A stretch of DNA of 64,000 bases from positions 1,488,001 to 1,552,000 of the forward strand of contig CBDBMW010000013.1 in the NCBI GenBank assembly GCA_965207595.1, given 5' to 3'. Source of the stretch: JAGWAJ01 sp026707615 (lineage in GTDB: Bacteria; Acidobacteriota; Vicinamibacteria; Vicinamibacterales; UBA8438). Of the stretch, positions 45,464-53,177 are shown one piece after another. Position numbers and translations under genes: made by a program. Every line of letters begins with the position of its first letter. Position 1 is the first letter of the stretch. The notes under the pieces are model-generated. The model made no database searches and was not told where the DNA came from. It was given only the letters and a program-made list of their open reading frames with translations.

Positions 45464-45743
45464 GTCTCTTCCTCCGCGCGCGAGGCCGCCACGCGCCGGT
45501 CCTTCGCGCCCGTCCCTTCGCCAGAGCTTCCGCCCGCGCCGCGGTCGCGGCCCGTTCGGCCTGCTCCAGCAGGTCCAGCTCCGCCATCGCCGCCGCCTCG
45601 AAGTCCGCCGGCGGCTGCCGGTAGCCGTTCAGCCACAGGCTCAACGTCGCCTGGCTGACGTCGAGCGCGCGCGCCAGCGCGTGCTGCGAAACGCCCAGCG
45701 CTGCAAGGCGGGCACGGACGGTCTGCACTTCCGTAATGTCCAT
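45438..45743 (-). CDS. XRE-family HTH regulator (Cro-like position)
   Basis: 101 residues: helix-turn-helix LGVSQHALARALDVSQATLS with LWLNGYRQPP after it, then a helical and strongly basic tail (RRTGAWRPRARRKRHG). First gene of the minus-strand operon and divergent from the CI/LexA-like repressor, the position of Cro in lambdoid phages. A TTTAC-N8-GTAAA palindrome overlaps its start codon. Confidence 0.8.
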   Translation of the reverse strand: MDITEVQTVRARLAALGVSQHALARALDVSQATLSLWLNGYRQPPADFEAAAMAELDLLEQAERAATAARAEALAKGRARRTGAWRPRARRKRHGRESARR

Positions 45744-45808
45744 TTACCGGCCAATGTAAAGGGCAGGATTATTTCCCGTCAACTGTAAAATTGTATTACC
45801 ATCTAGGC
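45743..45808. promoter_or_regulatory. Divergent promoter/operator of the element's switch
   Basis: The 65-bp AT-rich gap between the XRE gene and the repressor has two symmetric motifs built from the half-site GTAA: TTTAC-N8-GTAAA (45743-45760) and GTAA-N7-TTAC (45785-45799). The paired spacing suggests repressor operators covering both promoters. TTGTATTAC may include a -10-like sequence. Confidence 0.6.
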
Positions 45809-46510
45809 ATGAGCATCTTCGGAGACCGACTGCGAGCCGCCCGCTCCCTGCGCGCCGTCACCCAGCAGCAGCTCGCCACCCACACCGTCAACACCCGCGA
45901 GGCCGTCTCGATGGTCGAGCGCGGCAAGGCGGGCTGGTCGCACGACAAGACCGCCGCCGCAGCGCGAGCCCTCGACGTGTCCACCGACTACCTGCACGGA
46001 CTCACCGACGACCCGCGGACAGCCGGGCAGCTTCTCCGGGACCTGAAGGCCGCCCAGGGCCTCGAAGATCCCGCGGCCCGCGCCTCGGCCGCCGACGACG
46101 GCGACTTCGTCGGCGTCTCCGAGCTGGCATCGGCCGCCGGAGACGGCGCCGATGTCTACGACGAGCGCGTCATCGGGAGGGTCAAGTTCCTGCGGTCGTG
46201 GCTCGGACGGCACGGCCTCGTCGCCCGGCACTGCCGCATCATCCAGGTCAGCGGAGAGTCCATGGAGCCGACGCTCGTCGACGGCTGCTCGATACTCGTC
46301 AACCACGCCAGCCGACGCCGCCACGTCGGACACATCTACGTCGTCCGCACCGACGAGGGCCTCGTCGTCAAGCGCGCCGGCCGCGACGAGGCCGGCGTCT
46401 GGCAGCTCGTCAGCGACAACCCCAACAAGCACCTCTGGCCCAACCGGTCCTGGCCGCCCACCGCCGTCATCGTCGGACAGGTCAAGTGGGCCGCGAGGAC
46501 CTTCGCGTGA
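45809..46510 (+). CDS. CI/LexA-like repressor with S24 autopeptidase domain
   Basis: 233 residues. N-terminal HTH (RAVTQQQLATHTVNTREAVS), then a peptidase S24 domain with Ser151 (SGESMEPTL) and Lys188 (LVVKRA), 37 residues apart as in LexA. An Ala-Gly pair at 110-111 is a plausible self-cleavage site. This predicts that DNA damage (RecA) inactivates the repressor and induces excision and transfer. ATG 45809 is preferred because it begins the HTH domain. It is followed 11 bp later by the integrase. Confidence 0.88.
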   Translation: MSIFGDRLRAARSLRAVTQQQLATHTVNTREAVSMVERGKAGWSHDKTAAAARALDVSTDYLHGLTDDPRTAGQLLRDLKAAQGLEDPAARASAADDGDFVGVSELASAAGDGADVYDERVIGRVKFLRSWLGRHGLVARHCRIIQVSGESMEPTLVDGCSILVNHASRRRHVGHIYVVRTDEGLVVKRAGRDEAGVWQLVSDNPNKHLWPNRSWPPTAVIVGQVKWAARTFA

Positions 46511-46521
46511 GGAGAGACAGC

Positions 46522-47724
46522 ATGGATGCGAACGTCACAGGAACCGGGGACGCCCGGACCGGCGCGCAGCAGGCGACCGGCACCCCGGCGGCGGAGAAGC
46601 GGCAGTCGACGAGGAAGAGGAGGCACTCGGCGAAGCCTGCCAGCGCCAAGCCGGGCTCCCGCCGCCGCGTGCGCGTCGCCGAGGGCATCTATCGGGACCG
46701 CCACGGACTCGCCGCCACCGTCAAGGTGAACGGCGTCCAGCGGGAGATCCGCTTCCCGCCCGGCACCCCGCTCAAGACCATCCGGGCGCGCCGCGACGAG
46801 CTGCGCGCCAGCCTCCGCACGCTCCCGGCAGGCGGCAGGCACTCCCTGAACCACGACGCCGGGCGCTACCTAGACCAGGTGAAGACCACCCTGATCAGCT
46901 TCGGCGACCGACGCCGCGAGCTGCTGGCGTGGCTGCCGCGGTTCGGGCATCTGCGGACGCTCGCGCTGCCCGCCCATCTGCCGGCGCTCAACGCCCAGCT
47001 ACACGAGTGGCGCGACACGCTCGCCGCCTCGACCTGCAACCACCGCCGGCATGCCCTCACGAACCTCGTCCGCGTCCTCTACGGCCGCCGCGCCTCGTTC
47101 GACCTGCTCGACCTCGTCCGCTTCGCGCCGCCGCCGCCGAAGCCCCGATGGGTCGACCGCGGCCACATCGCCAACGTGCTCGCCGAGATCGAGGCCGGCT
47201 CGGTCACCCGCGCCCGTCTGGAGCTGATGCACTGGACCGGGATGCGGCCGTCGCAGATGGGCCGCCTCCGCGCCGAGGACTTTCGGCTCGACGAGCCGAT
47301 CCCCTACGTCGCCGTCCCGCGCGGGAAGGGCGGGCGCATCGCCGCCGTCCCGTTGGTGCCCGAAGGCGTCGACGCCGCGCACGCCTTCCTCGACGCCGAA
47401 GCATTCGGACCGTGGCCCCGCAGCAGCGTCAACCGCGCGCTCGCCGCCGCCGCGCGACGGGCCGGGCGGCCGGCGTTCACCACCTACCAGATCCGGCACT
47501 CGTTCGCGGCAGGGTTGCGAAGGGTCGGCACCGACGTGGCCGACATCCAGGACCTGTACGGACACACCAAGCCCGAGACCACCATGATCTATGCGCCGCC
47601 CGAGCTGGCGAAGCATCGCGCCGCGCTCGAACGGCTGCGCCGCAACGACGCGACCGGAGATACGGTTCTCGACTGGCCGCCCCCGCTTGCCGGTGCGGAC
47701 GGGCGAGTGCGGAGCACCGCTTGA
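46522..47724 (+). CDS. int: Tyrosine recombinase (integrase) of the element
   Basis: 400 residues. A basic N-terminal tail (about 25-55) precedes a core-binding domain and the catalytic domain: Arg242 in TGMRPSQMGRL, Lys269 in PRGKGGR, box II YQIRHSFAAG (Arg325; the usual first His is Tyr), His348 in LYGHTKPET, and Tyr357 in MIYAPPE. It should catalyse recombination between the GGACTGGGAG sites. It is probably co-transcribed with the repressor (GGAGAG before ATG). It lies 1.3 kb from attR. Confidence 0.92.
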   Translation: MDANVTGTGDARTGAQQATGTPAAEKRQSTRKRRHSAKPASAKPGSRRRVRVAEGIYRDRHGLAATVKVNGVQREIRFPPGTPLKTIRARRDELRASLRTLPAGGRHSLNHDAGRYLDQVKTTLISFGDRRRELLAWLPRFGHLRTLALPAHLPALNAQLHEWRDTLAASTCNHRRHALTNLVRVLYGRRASFDLLDLVRFAPPPPKPRWVDRGHIANVLAEIEAGSVTRARLELMHWTGMRPSQMGRLRAEDFRLDEPIPYVAVPRGKGGRIAAVPLVPEGVDAAHAFLDAEAFGPWPRSSVNRALAAAARRAGRPAFTTYQIRHSFAAGLRRVGTDVADIQDLYGHTKPETTMIYAPPELAKHRAALERLRRNDATGDTVLDWPPPLAGADGRVRSTA

Positions 47725-47855
47725 CCGGCAGGTCCGTACTGACACCGCGCGACAGTTTTCTCGCCGACGGAGAGATAATCGGTGCGAGTCGCGGCCGGGT
47801 CGCGTCCGCCCGCCAAGGACCGGCCCGGCCGTCGAGGGCCGAAGGGAGACCCCGA

Positions 47856-48869
47856 ATGCGAACAGCCGCCGTCTGCCTCGTCGTCTTCGCCGCCGCCTGC
47901 AGCGACGATTCGCCCTCACCGGTCGCCCCGACCAACCCGATGGCGCCCACGACATCGGGCTTCACGCTCTCCGGTACAGTGCGCGACAGCCGGCCGAACG
48001 GACCCGCGCTCGCCGGCGCAACCGTCCGCCTCGACACCGGCCAGTCGACCGCCGCCGGCTCCGACGGTCGCTACAGGTTCCAGAACGTCTCCGGTGCGGT
48101 CACCGTCACGGCGTCCGGCCAGCACCACGTGGCCGGTTCGGAGACGGCGACGATGGACCAGGACCGGACGGTGGACTTCGCGCTGGAGCACACCGGCGTC
48201 CCGCCGTTCGAGGGTACCGTGTTCATCTCTCCCCGACTGATCGACAGCTCCGACTCGTCCTCCCTGATGAACGTGGCCTACGCCGGACGCGGGATGCGCG
48301 AGTTCTGGGACCGTCGGGCCGAAAGGTGGGTCACGATCGAGGCGTACGTGTTCGACGTGCGATACGGTTGGGGTACGGTCGAGTTCCAGGTGAACCCCGA
48401 GTTCGGAAGCGTCGACGCCGCCCGCGCCGAGGTCGACACCTACGCGCCGGCGCTCGGGCGGCTGCCGGCGTTCCTGATGACCAACGCCCGGGAAGTCGAG
48501 ATCAGCGCCGTCGACGAAGTCTTCCAGGGGAATGAAGCGGGGATCATTCACATCTACACCGACAGCGGAGAGGAGTTGATCCGCAATGGCTTCTTGGAGG
48601 AGGTGTTGTTGCATGAGGCCGGGCATGCCTCATTGGATCGCCACCACAAGAACTCCGCCGGGTGGCGGCAAGCGCAGGATACCGATGGCGTCTTCATCTC
48701 GCAGTATGCCCGCGACCATCCGGACAGGGAGGATGTCGCCGAGAGCATCCTGCCGTGGTTCGCCGTGCGGCAACGTCCCGAGCGGTTGACCGACGCCGAC
48801 CGGTCGGCGATTCTGACGGCGATCCCGAACCGGCTGGAGTACTTCGATCGGCAGGGGTTCGTGAACTGA
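47856..48869 (+). CDS. Lipoprotein with CnaB-like domain and zinc-metallopeptidase motif
   Basis: 337 residues. Lipobox FAAAC (Cys15) indicates membrane anchoring. Residues about 35-112 form a carboxypeptidase-regulatory-like domain (SGTVRDSRPNGPALAGATVR, DGRYRFQNVSGAVTV). The C-terminal part has HEAGHASLDRHH at 253-264, a gluzincin/metzincin-like zinc site. It is cargo, lying between the integrase and attR. It might trim surface proteins in recipient contact or act on host substrates; this is not established. Confidence 0.78.
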   Translation: MRTAAVCLVVFAAACSDDSPSPVAPTNPMAPTTSGFTLSGTVRDSRPNGPALAGATVRLDTGQSTAAGSDGRYRFQNVSGAVTVTASGQHHVAGSETATMDQDRTVDFALEHTGVPPFEGTVFISPRLIDSSDSSSLMNVAYAGRGMREFWDRRAERWVTIEAYVFDVRYGWGTVEFQVNPEFGSVDAARAEVDTYAPALGRLPAFLMTNAREVEISAVDEVFQGNEAGIIHIYTDSGEELIRNGFLEEVLLHEAGHASLDRHHKNSAGWRQAQDTDGVFISQYARDHPDREDVAESILPWFAVRQRPERLTDADRSAILTAIPNRLEYFDRQGFVN

Positions 48870-48969
48870 ACCGGGTGACCCGAGCGACACCGAAGACCCC
48901 GTGGGAACCGGCCGGCAACCGGATTCCGCTGGCAGCTTCGGCTGGCAGGGTAGCGCGGAGGCGACGTAA

Positions 48970-49503
48970 ATGACTGTACAACAGTGCTTTGCAGAACTTC
49001 AGGATATGTGGATACCGGACTGGGAGGCCGGCGCCTACAGCCCGCTGACCAACACCATGTACTACCCGCTCCGCAACGCCTGCGCCCGCATGATGGCGAC
49101 CGACGACGGCTCGCTCTACGCGCTCGCCGTGCGCAACGAAATCGCGCCCGGCACGGATCAGGTGGGAACGGTGCAGGCGATCTCGGCCGAGACCGGCGCC
49201 CTCCTCTGGAAGTACGAGCAACGCGCCGCCACGAGCTCGCTCATGACCACCGGCGGCGGACTGGTCTTCGGCGGCGACCACAACGGTCGCTTCCGCGCCT
49301 TCGACCACGAGACCGGCGAGGTCCTCTGGGAGATCAACCTCGGCTCGCCGATCACCGGCTTCCCGGTCACCTACGCGGTGGGCGGCCGGCAGTACGTGGC
49401 GGTCAGCACGGGGCAGTCCCTGACGTCGTCGATGTTCAACCGGATGACCCCGGAGCTTCGGCCGAGCGACGGCAACACGCTGTTCGTCTTCGCGCTGCCT
49501 TGA
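48970..49503 (+). pseudogene. 3' part of the PQQ dehydrogenase split by the element
   Basis: Codons after attR (from 49027) read AGAYSPLTNTMYYPLRN, TVQAISAETGALLWKYEQ and GRFRAFDHETGEVLWEINLG and end in NTLFVFALP, the last propeller blades of a PQQ alcohol dehydrogenase. They continue exactly from the 5' part that ends at 21947. An ATG at 48970 inside element DNA opens the frame and adds 19 foreign codons, but a stand-alone C-terminus is unlikely to function. Confidence 0.9.
49017..49026 (+). other. attR: direct repeat GGACTGGGAG
   Basis: Identical to 21938-21947. Element DNA lies to the left, chromosomal PQQ dehydrogenase sequence to the right, in the same codon phase as at attL. Confidence 0.82.
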
Positions 49504-49534
49504 CGGGACGGCCAGGACGCCATCCCGATCATCG

Positions 49535-49963
49535 TCAGCCTCCTCGATCCGCAGGCTCCTCGTCGGCGCATGCCACGCACGCGCCGGCCTGGCAGATGCG
49601 GGCACTCTGCACCAGTGCGACGGCGAGGGTCAGGCTGCCGGTGGCCGAGGTCAGGGTCTCCGGCAGCGGCTCGAGCCAGCCGGCGAGGGAGGCTGCCCAG
49701 AGAGCAGCTCCTCCTGCGAAGGTGAGGGTAACGGCCGCGTTCTTGCGGGCCGGGCCGAGGCAGAGCAGCACCACGCCGAGAAGGACGGTCCCGACCCACA
49801 TGGCTCGCTCGACGCCTTCGGCGAGCGCGAGGGCAGGGGCCACCACGACCAGGACCGGTGTGAGCGCGCAGTGCAGGCCACACCAGGCCGCGGCGCACGC
49901 CGTCAGACGCGATCCGGAAGCCAGATACGCGTTCGAGGGAACGGTTGCGAGAGAGTCGTTCAT
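49535..49963 (-). CDS. MerC-domain membrane protein
   Basis: About 142 residues with four likely membrane spans and the MerC motif WCGLHCALTP near the N-terminus, plus a C-terminal cysteine cluster (CQAGACVAC). MerC proteins move Hg(II) or related metals across the inner membrane; distant members have unknown substrates. Stop-to-stop with the PQQ fragment on the other strand. A second ATG at 49966 is possible. Confidence 0.75.
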   Translation of the reverse strand: MNDSLATVPSNAYLASGSRLTACAAAWCGLHCALTPVLVVVAPALALAEGVERAMWVGTVLLGVVLLCLGPARKNAAVTLTFAGGAALWAASLAGWLEPLPETLTSATGSLTLAVALVQSARICQAGACVACADEEPADRGG

Positions 49964-50215
49964 CATTGGGCGCCGACCATGGGAGCGTACCGCAAGCAGG
50001 GCCTGAACCGCGACCCCCTATGGTAGAGGATTCTCACGCCTGCGTGGCGACCGTCCGTGACGACCGTCGCCCACGGCCCGACCCCGATTCCGGGCGTGCC
50101 CGACCGCCCGCCCCGGGAGGCCTCCGGGTCCGGTGCCCGGCGCGCGTGTAGAATGGCGGGACTCGTAGCGAAGGCGGCCGGTCTGTCGCCGGCGCCATTC
50201 TCGGGAGACGAGACG

Positions 50216-51406
50216 ATGACACGCTGGATACTCCTGGCGGCGCTCGCGGTGCTGGCGGCTCCGGCCGCGGCAGCCGCGCAGGACGCCGCCCCGGTCCGCT
50301 CCGTGCACGAAGACCTGGAACCGGGCACCACCACCGACGACCACGGAATCACTTTCGGCCTGCCCGTGAGTCATCCGGGGCGTCGCTACCCGACGTCCCA
50401 CGAGTTCCCGTCGGGACCGGAGGTCGGCGAGCGGCTTCCGGAGTTCTCGCTGCCGAATCAGCAGGGACGCATGGTCGACTACCACGCCGACCGGGGCGAT
50501 TCGAAGTCGATCGTCGTCTTCTATCGCTCGGCGGTGTGGTGACCGTACTGCCGCACGCAGCTGGTCGAGCTGCAACAGAACCTGGGGCTCTTCGAGGAGG
50601 CAGGCATCCGCGTCTACGGCGTGAGCTACGACAGCCCGGAGCAGCTCCGGGCGTTCGCCGACGAGAATGACGTCACGTACGACCTCCTGTCCGACGTCGA
50701 CTCGGCCGTGATCCGGGAGTTCGGCATCCTCAACACCCTGATCTCGCCCGAGGATCCGGAACAGGCCGCCGGCCGGGGCTTCTACGGCGTGCCGTTCCCC
50801 GGCGTCTACGTGACGGACGAGAGCGGCGTGGTCAGCGAGAAGTTCTTCCACCGGCACTACGCCAGCCGCGCCTCGGCGGGGACGATCCGCGACTCCGCCC
50901 TCGGCGAGATCCTCGCGCGCCATGAGGTTCCGGTCGTCGAGCTCGGCGCCGAGCAGGTGCGGATCTCCGCCTTCCTGTCCGACCCGGCGATGCAGTTCGA
51001 GACCGAGTCGACGGTCCACGTGCGCTTCGAGCTCGCGGACGGGCTCCACATGTACGGCCGGCCGCTTCCCGACGGCTACATCGCTTCCGAGGTGACGGTT
51101 CCCGACACCCCGGGCCTGCGCGTAGGGCCGATACGGTACCCGCCGACGCACCCGAGGGAGTTCCCGCTGCTCGGGGTCACCCTGAACGTCTATGAGGGGG
51201 TGGTCGACGTCGCGATTCCCGTCACGCCGAACGCGGAGGTCTTCCACGGGTCGAACCCGGACCGGCCGGACGTGGTCGAGGTGCCGCTCTCGGTCCTGTA
51301 CCAGGTCTGCAGCGAGACGATCTGCTACACGCCGCGGACCGAGACACTGTCGCTGACGGCGCCGTTCCAGACCCTCCTGAGCCCGGGCACCCGACGAGGG
51401 GGCTGA
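50216..51406 (+). CDS. Probable selenoprotein: AhpC/TSA-like domain with UxxC plus DsbD-alpha-like domain
   Basis: 396 residues if the UGA at 50540-50542 is read as selenocysteine (U109). Signal peptide (LAALAVLAAPAAAAAQ), then a thioredoxin-fold peroxiredoxin-like domain: LPEFSLPNQQGRMVDYHADR, IVVFYRSAVW, the UGA, then PYCRTQLVELQQNLGLFEEA. Trp-Sec-Pro-Tyr-Cys fits the known UxxC redox motif, and the frame continues with full homology after the UGA. The C-terminal ~140 residues resemble the DsbD N-terminal domain (LYQVCSETICYTPRT). A SECIS-like hairpin follows the UGA. It probably reduces peroxides or disulfides in the periplasm. Confidence 0.85.
50557..50573 (+). promoter_or_regulatory. SECIS-like hairpin downstream of in-frame UGA
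   Basis: Stem GCAGCT/AGCTGC (50557-50562, 50568-50573) with loop GGTCG, starting 14 nt after the UGA. The distance and the GGUC-type apical loop are what SelB recognises in bacterial SECIS elements such as that of formate dehydrogenase H. Outer pairs were not computed. Confidence 0.7.
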
Positions 51407-51426
51407 GCGCGCCCTGACGGGCGCGT

Positions 51427-51482
51427 CGGGAGTCTGCGCGGGCGCAACATGCCGTATCGTGAGGTCTGGGCGCAGACTCCCG
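51427..51482. repeat. Intergenic palindrome, copy 2 of 2
   Basis: Arms CGGGAGTCTGCGC (51427-51439) and its complement (51470-51482) with a 30-nt loop, preceded by TGACGGGCGCGT as in the copy at 19903. It occupies most of the 206-bp gap after the selenoprotein gene; no gene is seen in that gap. Confidence 0.65.
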
Positions 51483-51612
51483 GCACCTGACGTCGCAGCC
51501 CGGCGGATCCGCGGTCGTGCCGCCGGCGTGAGGCACCCGTTCCGGTCGAGACGGGAACGTCACCGGCGGCGCCCGCGATCGGGTGGGCCCGGCGGGACCG
51601 GAGCTCTGTCCG

Positions 51613-52611
51613 TCAGCGTGTTGCGTGTACCTCGGCGAGCGCGATGCCCCGTTCGCCGGCGACCGCGTACAGGAAGTAGACGCGGCCGTCCTCCTCGAAG
51701 ATCGCCGGGTCGCGCAACTGGTTGACCGGGACGTTGATGGCACCGCCCCGGGACGGCTCCACCGGGAGGTCCGCCCCCTCCCAGGGCCGCTCCGGGCGCA
51801 GCACCTCCACGCGCCCGCTCGCCTGCCAGTCCCGCCAGTGGCCCGCGAGGTCGATGCTCGCCAGCCAGACCCGCTCGGGGGCGTCGCCGCGCTCGGTCCA
51901 GAACACGAACAGCCGGTCGCCGCGCTTCAGCAGGGCCGAGTGCCGCATGTTCGGGTTGAACAGGCTCGGCCCTTCCTCGAAGGCGGTCAGACCGTCGCGC
52001 GAGCGGTACATCACGCCGGGCATCGCCAGCGCGTACCAGTAGCCTTCGTGCCGGAACGCCCGGAAGTACGGCCGCCCCAGGACTTCCGGGCGTCCCTCGA
52101 AGTGCAGTCCGTCGTTCGAGACCGCCGCGCGGGTCACCTGCGGCCCGCGTTCCCGCCCGTGGACGTACATCACGATCTCCTGCCGCTCGTCGATCACGTG
52201 CACGTCCGGCGACGCGATGTGGGCGTACGCCCCCGCCGGGTTCGGCGAGTCGACGCCGCACGGCGGGCAGGTGGCGGGGAAGTGCGACTGCTCGATCCGC
52301 AGCGTGCCCGGCTCGTGCATCGTCCACGGCCCGGCCAGGTCGTCCGCGTAGGCGAGGCGGATGTAGCGGCCACGGTGATCGGCGAAGTAGAGGTAGTAGC
52401 GGCCGAGAGGGTTCTCCACCCAGTCCGGCACCCGGATGAGCGATGGCCCGGCGATGTTGCTCCCCATCCGTCCGTCCATGTCGGGGGTGATGATGGGGCC
52501 GTCGAGCAGGCGCTCGATGCGGAGGGACTGTGCGGCGGCGGTGCCGCCGCACAGCGTCGCGCAAAGGAGCACCCCGACCGCCGCGCGCGCCCGTTGGCTC
52601 GTCCCGATCAT
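51613..52611 (-). CDS. Exported five-bladed-propeller glycosidase-like protein
   Basis: 332 residues with a signal peptide (VGVLLCATLCGGTAAAQ). Features recall the GH43/GH32-type furanosidase superfamily: DGPIITPDMDGRMGSNIAGP, PLGRYYLYFADHRGRYIRLA, SPDVHVIDERQEIVMYVHG, MRHSALLKRGDRLFVFWTE and LRDPAIFEEDGRVYFLYAV, where the ...RDP... theme is typical. It probably acts on polysaccharide or is a non-catalytic relative; catalytic acids cannot be assigned with certainty. Confidence 0.72.
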   Translation of the reverse strand: MIGTSQRARAAVGVLLCATLCGGTAAAQSLRIERLLDGPIITPDMDGRMGSNIAGPSLIRVPDWVENPLGRYYLYFADHRGRYIRLAYADDLAGPWTMHEPGTLRIEQSHFPATCPPCGVDSPNPAGAYAHIASPDVHVIDERQEIVMYVHGRERGPQVTRAAVSNDGLHFEGRPEVLGRPYFRAFRHEGYWYALAMPGVMYRSRDGLTAFEEGPSLFNPNMRHSALLKRGDRLFVFWTERGDAPERVWLASIDLAGHWRDWQASGRVEVLRPERPWEGADLPVEPSRGGAINVPVNQLRDPAIFEEDGRVYFLYAVAGERGIALAEVHATR

Positions 52612-52718
52612 CTGTCAAGAATAGCAGCGGCTGGACGGCAGGTCCGCGCCGGGTGCCGCAAGACAACCCCGCGGGAACGCTACCGTAGAATCGGTCGGGC
52701 GGAATCGGGGAAGGCGCG

Positions 52719-53177
52719 GTGGGAAGCAGGCAGGAGGCCCGGACCTGGGCCGAGCGGGAAACGAGACGGCGCGCGGCCGAGCACGCGAACGCCGCTGCGG
52801 TGGATCTCGGCCCGCCCGAACGATACGACGACGAGTACACCCCGACCGAGACGCTGCTGCGTCTGCGTCCGGACGCGGATCCGGACGCCACCGGCCCGCG
52901 GTCGCAGACCGTGCGCTCGGTCATCTGCGGCCGGTGCGCCGGGTGGGCGAGGCCGCCGAAGCCGGAAGAGGTGTACGAGGCGATGCGGGTGGCGAAGCGG
53001 ACCAGGGACCAGCGAAGCGCAATCGGGGTGCTCACGCGGGAGGCGGACTTCGAGGAACTCATGAACGCGCACCTCGAGGGCGCGTTCACGTGGCGGCAAC
53101 TCGTGCGAGCGTTTCAGGAACGGCAGTCCGTGCCGCGAAAGCGAGCCGGCTTTCTGAGAAGGTTCGCGCAGCGATGA
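52719..53177 (+). CDS. Partner gene of the AbiEii-like nucleotidyltransferase
   Basis: 152 residues from GTG 52719. Highly charged N-terminus (ARTWAERETRRRAAEHANAA), a CGRC pair in the middle and a helical C-terminal half (KPEEVYEAMRVAKRTRDQRS, LMNAHLEGAFTWRQLVRAFQ). The stop overlaps the next start as ATGA, so the two are made together. By position it could be the antitoxin of a toxin-antitoxin pair, but it does not show the winged helix of known AbiEi proteins. Confidence 0.65.
   Translation: MGSRQEARTWAERETRRRAAEHANAAAVDLGPPERYDDEYTPTETLLRLRPDADPDATGPRSQTVRSVICGRCAGWARPPKPEEVYEAMRVAKRTRDQRSAIGVLTREADFEELMNAHLEGAFTWRQLVRAFQERQSVPRKRAGFLRRFAQR

Larger units (their letters stand above)
21948..49026. 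mobile_element. Integrative element with type IV secretion operon (~27.1 kb)
   Basis: Boundaries come from the split PQQ dehydrogenase gene and the 10-bp direct repeats at both ends. Content: tyrosine recombinase near the right end, repressor and excisionase-like switch, phage-like replication pair, T4SS operon with coupling protein, antirestriction genes, and unknown membrane and secreted proteins at the left end. This is the gene set of an integrative conjugative element, except that no classical relaxase was recognised. An IS110/IS1111-type element is nested at 40005-41540. The left 4 kb is visibly less GC-rich than the secretion operon, suggesting a mosaic origin. Confidence 0.88.

Noticed and set aside
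50057..50542. Stand-alone 161-residue protein ending at the UGA
   Set aside because: Homologous thioredoxin-fold sequence continues in the same frame after the UGA, so ending there would remove the resolving Cys and most of the domain.
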